64,000 bases of DNA, taken from Candidatus Delongbacteria bacterium (GTDB taxonomy: Bacteria > CAIWAD01). Positions 42,170 to 49,913 of the stretch are shown here, piece by piece (the first letter of the stretch is position 1; every line of letters begins with the position of its first letter). The notes below the pieces were generated by a model. It was given only the letters and a program-made list of their open reading frames with translations. It made no database searches and was not told where the DNA came from. The translations under genes were made by a program, and so were the position numbers. Location: positions 186,001 to 250,000 of the forward strand of contig JBAYTZ010000001.1 in the NCBI GenBank assembly GCA_041675285.1, given 5' to 3'.

Positions 42170-42988
42170 TTACTTCACCAGCAGCATGCGCTGGACCTGG
42201 ACGCGCCCGTTCTGCTCCAGACGGGCCAGGTAGACGCCCGTGGCCGCCGGGCTGCCGGAGGCCGTCAGGCCGTTCCAGCGGGCGGAGTGGCGGCCGGCGC
42301 CCTGCACGGCCTGCACCAACCGCGCCACTTGACGCCCGGCCAGGTCGTAGACCGCCAGGCTGACCTCGCCGGACTGATCCAGCTGGTAGCGGATCTCGGC
42401 GCTGGGATTGAAGGGGTTGGGCACCACGTCCAGCAGGGCGAAGTCCGCCGGCCGCGGGGCCGGCTCCAGGGCCGTGGCCGGCGTGGTGGTGAAGGTGGCC
42501 GAGTAGATGTAGTCGCCGCCGCTCTGGAGGTTGCCGTTGGCCGCGTTGCCCATGGCGTAGAAGGTGACGTCGCTGGGGTTGGCCGGGGCCGTCCAGTCGA
42601 AGCTCCAGCTGACGGGGCCGTCCAGCGTGTTGTTCTGGGTGCCCGTCGAGGTGTGCTTGACGTAGAGGTCGCCGCCGTCGAAGCCCATCTGCGTGTTGGT
42701 CGCGTCGGTGATGGTCACCTGGCCGCGGTTGCCCGGGCTGATCTCGAAGCCCCAGCGGCGCTGACCCGGATCCTGCAGCGTCACCGTGATGGTGTAGGAC
42801 TGGCCCGGCACGTACTCCGCCGGCCCGTCGATGTTGAAGGAGCCGTTGCCGCTGTTCAAGGCGTTGCCGCCGTGGCACTGGGTGCAATTGGCCTCGCCCG
42901 GGGCGCCCGTGTAGCCGTTGGGCGGGCCGCCCGAGTAGCTGAAGGCAAGGGTCGGCACCAGGAGGAGGAACAAGGCTGCGTACTTCAT
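42170..42988 (-). CDS. Secreted 'choice-of-anchor V' protein with a CxxCH motif and a FlgD-like/T9SS-type C-terminal sorting domain
   Basis: The ATG has a GGAGAGA site upstream; 272 residues follow with an N-terminal signal peptide (MKYAALFLLLVPTLAFS). Immediately after it comes SGGPPNGYTGAPGEANCTQC followed by HGG, the hallmark of 'choice-of-anchor V' (Reeler-like) proteins, in which CTQCH could bind haem c. A beta-sandwich with WGFEISPGNRGQVTI, DATNTQMGF and YVKHTSTGTQ fills the middle. The C-terminus, VVPNPFNPSAEIRYQLDQSG and further on TGVYLARLE, is a FlgD-like/T9SS sorting domain ending MLLVK. It should be exported and surface-exposed. The terminator just downstream marks it as monocistronic. 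Confidence 0.88.
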   Translation of the reverse strand: MKYAALFLLLVPTLAFSYSGGPPNGYTGAPGEANCTQCHGGNALNSGNGSFNIDGPAEYVPGQSYTITVTLQDPGQRRWGFEISPGNRGQVTITDATNTQMGFDGGDLYVKHTSTGTQNNTLDGPVSWSFDWTAPANPSDVTFYAMGNAANGNLQSGGDYIYSATFTTTPATALEPAPRPADFALLDVVPNPFNPSAEIRYQLDQSGEVSLAVYDLAGRQVARLVQAVQGAGRHSARWNGLTASGSPAATGVYLARLEQNGRVQVQRMLLVK

Positions 42989-43190
42989 GAATCTCTCCGT
43001 CTCGGTTGTTGTTGTGCAGGATGGATCCCCGGTGGCCGGCACGGCCCACTTCGCAAGCGCCGGCCCGGACCCGGGTGGCCCGGATTCAGTCCGGAGCCGT
43101 TTTCCGTCACAAAACTGACTTAATTGGGACGAACAAACAATCAGAAAACATGTGGAAGTGCGAACAAGCGGCGGAGATTTTATTTCCGAG

Positions 43191-43219
43191 TTGTGAAATT
43201 ACACCACGTGAAGTAAAAT
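43191..43219 (+). promoter_or_regulatory. Probable promoter of the selenoprotein gene
   Basis: TTGTGA (43191-43196) and TAAAAT (43214-43219) are separated by exactly 17 bases in a 303-base, AT-rich gap between divergent genes. Transcription would start near 43226, about 66 bases before the ATG at 43292. The rest of the gap (42989-43190) should contain the promoter of the leftward surface-protein gene, but I see no clear hexamer pair for it. Confidence 0.6.
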
Positions 43220-43291
43220 GAGTGATGGAAACGCGGAGCGGGCGGGAAATCCGGCCCAGCGGCACCCGAAGCATGGAAGAGGAACACGGAC

Positions 43292-43576
43292 ATGACCATT
43301 TCCGACGACGCGCGCGAGCGCCTCTTGCCCATCCTGGCCGAGCACCCGGGCAGCGGATTGCGGATTTCGCTGGACGGCCTGGGCTGAGGCGGGCCCCGGC
43401 TGGGGCTGGCTCTGGATGAGCCGCAGGACGACGACGAACAGCAGACGGTCAACGGCATCCTGGTCCTGACGCGCCCGGACGACGCGGCCTGGCTGACCGA
43501 TGCCCAGGTGGACTACCACAAGGATTCCTGGCGCGAGGGCTTCTCGGTGACGCGGGGCGGGGCGTCCTGCTGCTGA
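43292..43576 (+). CDS. HesB/IscA-like selenoprotein with in-frame TGA (Sec) at codon 32
   Basis: AGAGGA lies 8 bases before the ATG. Reading through the TGA at 43385-43387 gives 94 residues: MTISDDARERLLPILAEHPG..., then LDGLG-U-GGPRLGLALDEP, VNGILVLTRPDDAAWL and the end TRGGASCC. This is the HesB/IscA-type (A-type carrier) fold, and the recoded position is exactly where the first conserved cysteine of the LALDEP-bearing subgroup lies. HesB-like selenoproteins are a described family. Length, codon phase and protein conservation continue without a break on both sides of the TGA, so this is not a pseudogene. U32 with C93 and C94 would form the three-ligand site for iron-sulfur or selenium/thiol chemistry. 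Its stop abuts the convergent TauE gene. No selA, selB, selC or selD lies in the window. Confidence 0.88.
43388..43424 (+). promoter_or_regulatory. Candidate bacterial SECIS element
   Basis: Two hairpins follow the UGA directly. The first pairs GGCCCC (43392-43397) with GGGGCU (43402-43407). The second pairs GGCUC (43408-43412) with GAGCC (43418-43422) around the loop UGGAU. The loop begins 26 bases after the UGA, in the usual range for a bacterial SECIS apical loop, and carries guanines near its start as the consensus requires. The fold is by eye only. Confidence 0.6.
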
Positions 43577-44623
43577 TCAGCGGGCGGCGGCATCCTGCCG
43601 TCGCAGGCGATCCAGCACGCGATGCTGCAGCCAGGAGAGGACGGGGGTCAGGCCCAGCGCCAGGCCCACCGTGCCCAGCCAGAGCTGCAGCGTGCCCTGG
43701 GCGCACCAGGCTTGGAACCCGGCCAGCCACTCCTGTCGGCCTTGGGGCACCCCGGGCACTCCGGTGTCGCCAAAGGCTCCCAGGCCCTGCAGGGTCAGCC
43801 GCGCGGCGGCCAGCAGCAGGATGACCGCCAGCAGGCGTTCCAGCACGCGGCTGTCCAGCTGGGTCTTGAGCCGCGAGCCCACCACGGTGCCCACGCTGCC
43901 GGTCAGCACCAGGATCAGCACCAGGCGCGGGTCCAGGTTGCCCGTGTGCAGCACGTGGCCCGTGCTGACGGACAGGCTGCCCAGCAGCACGGCGATCTGG
44001 CTCACCGGGATCAGGTCCTGGATGGGCTTGGGGAAGAAGGCCAGCAGCACGGGCACGTAGAGAATGCCGCCGCCCACGCCCAGCAGGGCGGCGATCAGGC
44101 CGCCGGCCAGCGCCACCAGCAGCGGCGCAACGGCGCTTACCGGCTCGGCCTGCCACGGACTGTGGTAGCGCAGCAGGGGCAGGGCCAGCCAGGCCCGCAC
44201 CCGCTCCCCCGGGGGCCGGCGCGTGCGCAGCAGGCGGACGGCCAACCAGACCAGCAGGATCAGGAAGCCGCCGCGGATCAATTGGTCCACCAGCAGCGGC
44301 TTGCCCAGCGCGCCCAGGGCCCAGGTGCCCGCCTGTCCGCCCGCCATGGCCGCCAGTCCCATGATCAGTCCCAGCCGCCAGTCCACCTGGCGCCGCGGCA
44401 GGTCGTGCACCAGCGCGTCGGCGGCGTTGGAGATGATCGCCACGTTCATGCTGCCCGCCGCCAGGCGCGGGGGGATGCCCAGGCTGATCAGCAGCGGAAT
44501 CACGATCACGCCGCCGCCCACTCCGAACAGGCCGGCGGTGAGCCCGCCCGCCAGACCGCCCAGGGCCAGGGTCCAGAACGAGACCAGTTGTCCGCCCAGC
44601 TGCAGCAGCGGTTCAAGCGCCAT
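43577..44623 (-). CDS. TauE/SafE-family membrane permease (sulfite/anion exporter type)
   Basis: The 348-residue protein has eight or so hydrophobic helices and two copies of the TauE repeat: GGLAGGLTAGLFGVGGGVIV (about 22-41) and VALAGGLIAALLGVGGGILY (about 170-189). Both copies carry the GVGGG motif that defines the family (PF01925). These proteins move sulfite, sulfoacetate or other small organic anions across the inner membrane. It is the last gene of a leftward operon beginning with ychF; its ATG overlaps the ABC gene's end by 11 bases. Its stop codon abuts that of the selenoprotein gene. The transported compound is unknown. Confidence 0.88.
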   Translation of the reverse strand: MALEPLLQLGGQLVSFWTLALGGLAGGLTAGLFGVGGGVIVIPLLISLGIPPRLAAGSMNVAIISNAADALVHDLPRRQVDWRLGLIMGLAAMAGGQAGTWALGALGKPLLVDQLIRGGFLILLVWLAVRLLRTRRPPGERVRAWLALPLLRYHSPWQAEPVSAVAPLLVALAGGLIAALLGVGGGILYVPVLLAFFPKPIQDLIPVSQIAVLLGSLSVSTGHVLHTGNLDPRLVLILVLTGSVGTVVGSRLKTQLDSRVLERLLAVILLLAAARLTLQGLGAFGDTGVPGVPQGRQEWLAGFQAWCAQGTLQLWLGTVGLALGLTPVLSWLQHRVLDRLRRQDAAAR

Positions 44624-46421
44624 GCGCGACAGCCTCCACGGGTTGCTCCAGCAGCCAGAGCCGCTGATACACTCCCCCCAGCGCCAGCAGCTCGTCGTGG
44701 GCGCCTTCCTCCACCAGCCGGCCCTGATGCAGGACGAAGATCCGCCCGGCTCCGCGGATGGTGGAAAGGCGGTGGGCGATCACCAGCGAGCTGCGCCCCT
44801 TCATCAGTTCGGCGATGGCCTGCTGGATCAGCCCCTCGCTGACGCTGTCCACGCTGCTGGTGGCCTCGTCCAGGATCAGCAGCGCGGGATCCCCGGCCAG
44901 CGCGCGCGAGAAGCTCACCAGTTGGCGCTGGCCGCCGGAGAGCAGTTGGCCGCGTTCGCCCACCGGCGAATCGTAGCCCAGTTCGCGCCCGGCGATGAGC
45001 GTGTCCAGGCCCGTGCGCGCGGCGGCTTCCTCCAGGGCGCCCTCGGGCAGATCGCGGCCCAGCAGGATGTTGTCCGCCAGGCTGCCGGAGAAGAGGAAGA
45101 CGTCCTGGAGCACGATGGCCATCCGGCTGCGCAGGGCCTGCAGGTCCCACTCGCGGATGTCCACGCCGTCCACCAGGATGCGGCCGCGCTGGAACTCGTA
45201 GAAGCGCAGCAGCAGGCCGGCCACGCTGCTCTTGCCCGCGCCCGTGTAGCCCACCAGCGCCGCGCTGCCCCCCGCCGGGATGCGCAGCGACACGTCCCGC
45301 AGCACCCAGTTCTCGCCCTCGTAGGCGAACCAGACCTGCTCGAGCACGATCTCGCCTCGGCGGGGCGGGGCGGGCGGGCCGCCCACGCCGCCCACCGCGC
45401 CGGAGAGCAGCGTGGTGGGCTCGTCCAGCAGCTCGAACACGCGCTCGGAGGCCGCCATGGCGCTCTGGAGGATGTTGTACTTCTCGGCCAGGTCGCGGAT
45501 GGGGCGGAAGAAGCGGTCGGCGTAGGCCAGGAAGGCCACCAGCGCGCCGAAGCTCAGCGTCCCTTCCAGCATGCGGCCCGCCGCGGCCCAGAGGATGGCC
45601 GCCGTGGCCACGCTGCCCAGCAGCTCCATCAGCGGGAAGAACACGGCGAAGTAGAAGATGGTGCGCACGTTCTCGCGCATCAGGTCGTCGTTCATGCGCC
45701 CGAAGCGCAGGCGCGTGGCCGCTTCCCGGCGGAAGAGCTGGACCACGCTGATGCCCGTGATGGTCTCCTGCAGGAAGCCCGTCACCTCGCCCACCAGCGA
45801 GCGCACCCGGCGGAAGGCCGCCCGGGTGAGGCGCTTGAACTGGAAGGAGGCCAGGAAAATCAGCGGGACCACGGTGAACAACACCAGCGCCAGGCGCCAG
45901 TCCATCCAGAGCAGCACGCCGGCGATGGCCGCCAGCAGCAGCAGGTCCTGGAAGATCAGGATCATCCCGCCCGTGAACAGCTCGTTCAGGGATTCCACGT
46001 CGTTGGTCAGCCGGCTCATCACCTGGCCCACCGGATGCCGGTCGAACCATCCCGGGTGCAGGCGCAGAACGCGCTGGAACAGGCGCTGGCGCAGCTCCAG
46101 CACGATGCTCTGGCCGATCCAGCCTGTCACCAGCTGCTGGCCGTAGCGCAGCAGGAAGGCGCCCAGCGAGAAGCCCAGGAAGGCCAGCAGCGAGCGCAGC
46201 AGGCCGTCCAGGTCCTTGGCGGGCAGGTTGACGTCGATGGCGTGGCGCGTGACCAGCGGCACGGCGGTCTCCAGCCCGGCGGCGCCCACGATCATCAGCA
46301 GGGCCCAGGCCGCGCCCTGCCAGTGCGGCTTCAGGTAGCCCGTCAGGCGCCAGAGCAGGCGGCCGTCCAGCCCGTGCTCCTCGCCCGTCCGGCCGCCGCG
46401 GCTTCCTCCCGGTCCTCTCAT
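44613..46421 (-). CDS. ABC transporter half-exporter (transmembrane + ATPase), MdlB-like
   Basis: The 602-residue protein has a six-helix ABC_membrane domain (about residues 25-320, with a TNDVESLNELF block) and a C-terminal ATPase. Walker A is GYTGAGKSS, the signature is LLSGGQRQ, and Walker B plus D-loop reads LLILDEATSSVD. Such half-transporters work as dimers, here very likely as a heterodimer with the product of the adjacent gene, exporting lipids, peptides or drugs. It begins at an ATG overlapping the neighbour's TGA. Both genes fit the MdlA/MdlB or LmrCD type. Confidence 0.92.
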   Translation of the reverse strand: MRGPGGSRGGRTGEEHGLDGRLLWRLTGYLKPHWQGAAWALLMIVGAAGLETAVPLVTRHAIDVNLPAKDLDGLLRSLLAFLGFSLGAFLLRYGQQLVTGWIGQSIVLELRQRLFQRVLRLHPGWFDRHPVGQVMSRLTNDVESLNELFTGGMILIFQDLLLLAAIAGVLLWMDWRLALVLFTVVPLIFLASFQFKRLTRAAFRRVRSLVGEVTGFLQETITGISVVQLFRREAATRLRFGRMNDDLMRENVRTIFYFAVFFPLMELLGSVATAAILWAAAGRMLEGTLSFGALVAFLAYADRFFRPIRDLAEKYNILQSAMAASERVFELLDEPTTLLSGAVGGVGGPPAPPRRGEIVLEQVWFAYEGENWVLRDVSLRIPAGGSAALVGYTGAGKSSVAGLLLRFYEFQRGRILVDGVDIREWDLQALRSRMAIVLQDVFLFSGSLADNILLGRDLPEGALEEAAARTGLDTLIAGRELGYDSPVGERGQLLSGGQRQLVSFSRALAGDPALLILDEATSSVDSVSEGLIQQAIAELMKGRSSLVIAHRLSTIRGAGRIFVLHQGRLVEEGAHDELLALGGVYQRLWLLEQPVEAVAHGA

Positions 46422-48166
46422 CAGGCGGCCTCCAACTCGCCGACCAGCTCGCTGACCAGCTCCTGGCGCTGCCAGAGCGCGGCGTAGAGCCCGCCCAGCG
46501 CCACCAGTTCAGAGTGCGTGCCGCGTTCCACCACCCGGCCCTGGTCCAGCACCAGGATCTCGTCCACCTCCCGCATGATGGAGAGCCGGTGGCTGGCGAT
46601 CAGCACGGTGCGGCGGCTCATCACGTCCCTGAGCCGGCGCACCAGGGCCTCCTCGGTGCGCGTGTCGATGGCGCTCAGCGCGTCGTCCAACAGGAGCAGC
46701 GGAGCCTCCGAGAGCAGGGCGCGGGCGATGGTGGCGCGCTGCTTCTGGCCGCCGGAGAGGGTCACGCCGCGCTCGCCCACCAGCGTCTCCCAGCCCTGGG
46801 GCAGCTGGGCCAGATCCTGCTCCAGCCGGCTGTCCTCCGCCGCCCGGTTCAGGTCGGCGTCCGGCGCGTCCGGCCGGCCGTAGCGCACGTTGTCCGCCAG
46901 ACTGGCGCTGAACAGGAAGGCCTCCTGGGGCACGACGCTCAGCTGGGCGCGCAGCAGGTCGGCGTCCAGTTCGGCCAGCTCGTGGCCGCCCAGCCGGATG
47001 CTGCCCTGGTCGGGATCCGCCTGGCGCGAGATAAGCCGCAGCAGCGTGCTCTTGCCGCTGCCCGTGGGTCCCACCAGGCCCAACGTGCGGCCGGGTTCCA
47101 GCGTGAAACTGATGTCCGTCAGCGCCGGGGTGGCCGCATCGGGATAGCGGAAGCCCAGCCCGCGCACCTCCAGCAGGGGCACCAGCTCCGGCCGCAGGCC
47201 GCCCCGGTTCAGGTCCTCCGGCGCGCCCAGGATCTCGTTCAAGCGCCGCATGCCCGCGCTGCCGCGCTGGAGCAGGCTCAAGCTCCAGCCCGTGGCCACC
47301 ATGGGCCAGGAGAGCAGCGTGAGGTAGGTGGAGAAGGCCACGTAGTCGCCCAGACTGAGCCGCCCGGCGATGATCAGCACGCCGCCCTGCCAGAGCACCA
47401 GGCCCTGGCCCACGGCGAAGAGCAGGCCCAAGAGCGGCCGGAACGCGCTCTGGAGGCCCACCAGTTTCATCTGCAGGCGGCGGTACTCCAGCAGCTCGCG
47501 GTTGAAGCCGGCGCCGCGCGCCTCCTCCTGCACGTAGGCCTGGACCACGCGGATGCCGCTCAGGGATTCCTGGATCGAGGTGGAGAGGCGGCCGAAACAG
47601 CGCTGGGACTCCATCGTGGCCAGGTGGATGTGGTGCGAGATCCACCACACCAGGCCGCTGATCAGTGGCAGCAGCAGCAGCACGATGCCCGTAAGGCCCG
47701 GCTGGATCCAGAGCATCATGCTCAGGCTGTAGGCGCTGAGGAAGAGCGTGTCCAGCGAGTACATCAGCGCCGGGCCGGCGGCCATGCGCACGTTCTCGAT
47801 GTCCTGGGTGGCGCGGCTCATCAGGTCGCCCGTGTAGTGGCGGGCGAAGAAAGCGCGGGGCAGCTCCAGCAGGCGCTCCAGGTAGGTGGCGCGCAGGTCG
47901 CGCTCCACCTTGCGCGAGGCGCCGATGAGGATCCGGCGCATGGCGAAACGTGTCAGGCCCTGACCCACGCTCACGGCCAGCAGCCAGCCCAGGTACCAGC
48001 CCAGGGGGTGTCGCACCAGTCCGACGCGCAGGTCGTCGATGGCCGCGCCCAGCAGGCGCGGGCCGAAGATCAGGATGGTGTTGGTCAGGAGCACGAACAG
48101 CGCGCCCGCGGCCAGACGGCCCTTGTAGCGCGCCAGCAGGCGCAGGATCTCACTCAGGTTTCGCAC
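46421..48166 (-). CDS. ABC transporter half-exporter (transmembrane + ATPase), MdlA-like
   Basis: A GTG start behind GGGAG gives 581 residues. The transmembrane domain (about 15-310) includes HYTGDLMSRATQDIENVRMA, a classic coupling-helix block. The ATPase contains Walker A GPTGSGKST, the signature TLSGGQKQ and Walker B LLLLDDALSAID. The DD after the Walker B leucines (instead of DE) means a catalytic aspartate replaces the usual glutamate, a degenerate site often seen in one partner of heterodimeric exporters. It is followed directly by the second half-transporter gene. Confidence 0.92.
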   Translation of the reverse strand: MRNLSEILRLLARYKGRLAAGALFVLLTNTILIFGPRLLGAAIDDLRVGLVRHPLGWYLGWLLAVSVGQGLTRFAMRRILIGASRKVERDLRATYLERLLELPRAFFARHYTGDLMSRATQDIENVRMAAGPALMYSLDTLFLSAYSLSMMLWIQPGLTGIVLLLLPLISGLVWWISHHIHLATMESQRCFGRLSTSIQESLSGIRVVQAYVQEEARGAGFNRELLEYRRLQMKLVGLQSAFRPLLGLLFAVGQGLVLWQGGVLIIAGRLSLGDYVAFSTYLTLLSWPMVATGWSLSLLQRGSAGMRRLNEILGAPEDLNRGGLRPELVPLLEVRGLGFRYPDAATPALTDISFTLEPGRTLGLVGPTGSGKSTLLRLISRQADPDQGSIRLGGHELAELDADLLRAQLSVVPQEAFLFSASLADNVRYGRPDAPDADLNRAAEDSRLEQDLAQLPQGWETLVGERGVTLSGGQKQRATIARALLSEAPLLLLDDALSAIDTRTEEALVRRLRDVMSRRTVLIASHRLSIMREVDEILVLDQGRVVERGTHSELVALGGLYAALWQRQELVSELVGELEAA

Positions 48167-49913
48167 CGCGCTCCCTTTCCGCGGGTTCGCCCGCCTCTTC
48201 GTCCGGCGCCGCGGCGGCTGCCCCCGGTGCGTCGAACTCCCGCCCGGCCTCCAGATCCTCGCGCTGGATGCGGCCCAGGGCGGCCAGCCGTTCCTCCACC
48301 TCGCCCAGCAGTTCGGGCCGGGCGACAGGCTTGACCAGGGCAGGGGGCAGCGCGTGCCACTGGCGGCCCGCGCCGGGTTGGGCGGCGAAGTGGGCGCGCA
48401 GCCAGCTGCCGGGCAGCAGGGCGGCCTCGGCGCTGAGCCGGAAGAGATCCGCCGCGCTGCCGCGCTGCTGGCGGCGCCAGCGCCGGCCGGCCTCCTGCAG
48501 GTCGAAGAGCCGGGCGCTGGCCAGGGCCTCCCGGCCCGGCTCGCGCAACAGGTGCTGCCAGGCGGCTTCGGCCAGCAGCGGGGGCAGGCCGGACTCGCGC
48601 TCCAGCCGATGCCGGATCTCGGCCTCGGGCCGCATGGCCAGCCGCCGCTCCAGGTCCGCGCGGGTCAGGCAGAGATCGCGCCAGTCGGCCAGCCTGGAAA
48701 GCAGGCGCAGGCGGGCATCCCCCGCCAGCCAGCCGCTGCGCGGCAGCCAGGCTCCGGCCCAGCGGGCCCAGACGTCCAGGTCCGCAGGGCGGGTCAGGGC
48801 GGCGAGCACGCCCGCCGCCGGGTCGGACAACTCCTGTCCGCGGATGCGCCGCAGGAGCCAGAGCCGTCCCGGCAGTCCCTCGCGGGCGGCGCTCACAGCC
48901 AGCTGGCCGTGGTGGTGCTCGGCCAGCAGGGCCTCCAGCCGGGCGAGATCCAATAAGGAAAGATCGGGCAGGGCCAGCCCCTCGCCCGCCTCGTCCGGAC
49001 CGGGACAGGGCCAGTCCGGCTCCAGGCCGGGCTGGACGCGCGCGGCGGGCCGCTCGTGCTCCAATCCCAACTGGACCAGGTGGCGACTGATGTCCTGGAG
49101 GTGTCGGTTGTGCAGCCAGGCCCAGTGTTCCGGGCGCGGCGGGTCCAGCGCGAACTGGCCGCGCAGCCAGGGCAGTGCCGGCCCCTCCGCCGGTGTGGCG
49201 CCCAGATAGCGTTGGCGCAGGGTTTCGGCGCGCTTCTCCAGGTCGGCGGCCAGGCCGCCCAGCTCGCTCTCCACGCGCTCCAGCAACTGGGCCAGGGACC
49301 AGCCGGCCTCGGCCTCCAGCTCGCGCCAGGCGCGGTCCGGCGCGGGAGTTTCGTGGGGGAGGGCGTGTTCCAGTTCATCGGCCAGGGTCAGCAGACCCTG
49401 CAGGCCCGGACGCGGCTGCAGTGGCAGGAGCAGGGGCAGCCGCTGCTCCAGCTGGCGGGCCGTGGCGCGCAGCCGCCGGGCGCCACGGCGGCCGTCCTCC
49501 CGGGAGCCCGCCAGCTCCAGCTGTCCGCGGCTGCGCAGCGGGGCGGCCAGCTCCTCCAGCCGCTCCAGTCGTTCCAGCACGAGTTCGGGATCCGCAGCCA
49601 AGGCCGCCGGACCCAGGGCCTCGGCCGCCCGGGCGGCCAGCTCGGCCCGCTGCGGGAGTTGATCCAGTTCGCCCAGTTCGCGCTCCAGCTGGCGCAGGGC
49701 CAGTTGGCGGCGGCCTTCCGCCAGCGTGGCGGGCGGGGCGGCGGCCTGCAGCTCCGGCCGGACGCCGGTCAGCAGATCCCGGGCGCGCGCGCGTCCCGCC
49801 GGACCCAGGTCCGACCAGAGTGTGGTGCCCAGCTCCGCGCGCCGCAGGACGCGCTCGGGCCGTAACCAGCTCCAGGCCGCCGGCAGGGAGCGGGCGGAGG
49901 AGGGCTCAGACAT
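48150..49913 (-). CDS. Large, divergent DUF885-like protein (inferred), function unknown
   Basis: The ATG at 49913 overlaps the ychF stop by 8 bases and gives 587 helical, Arg/Leu/Glu-rich residues. I do not recognise a signature motif with certainty. Two stretches recall the DUF885 peptidase-like family: an AEHHHGQLAVSAAREGLPGR segment where that family has its metal-site HExxPGH, and WARWAGAWLPRSGWLAGDAR followed by LRLLSRLADWRD, like the family's YAE.L..E.G block. The HExx motif itself is missing, so it is probably not an active metallopeptidase. It lies in one operon with ychF and two ABC half-transporters. Confidence 0.6.
   Translation of the reverse strand: MSEPSSARSLPAAWSWLRPERVLRRAELGTTLWSDLGPAGRARARDLLTGVRPELQAAAPPATLAEGRRQLALRQLERELGELDQLPQRAELAARAAEALGPAALAADPELVLERLERLEELAAPLRSRGQLELAGSREDGRRGARRLRATARQLEQRLPLLLPLQPRPGLQGLLTLADELEHALPHETPAPDRAWRELEAEAGWSLAQLLERVESELGGLAADLEKRAETLRQRYLGATPAEGPALPWLRGQFALDPPRPEHWAWLHNRHLQDISRHLVQLGLEHERPAARVQPGLEPDWPCPGPDEAGEGLALPDLSLLDLARLEALLAEHHHGQLAVSAAREGLPGRLWLLRRIRGQELSDPAAGVLAALTRPADLDVWARWAGAWLPRSGWLAGDARLRLLSRLADWRDLCLTRADLERRLAMRPEAEIRHRLERESGLPPLLAEAAWQHLLREPGREALASARLFDLQEAGRRWRRQQRGSAADLFRLSAEAALLPGSWLRAHFAAQPGAGRQWHALPPALVKPVARPELLGEVEERLAALGRIQREDLEAGREFDAPGAAAAAPDEEAGEPAERERGAKPE

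Noticed and set aside
43180..43519. Two overlapping minus-strand frames through the selenoprotein gene
   Set aside because: They are low-complexity Pro/Ser/Arg-rich, have no family similarity, and lie opposite a better supported plus-strand gene.
43292..43576. A pseudogene reading of the HesB-like gene (premature stop)
   Set aside because: Conserved residues continue in the same frame after the TGA, and the stop sits exactly at the conserved Cys/Sec position, followed by a suitable hairpin.
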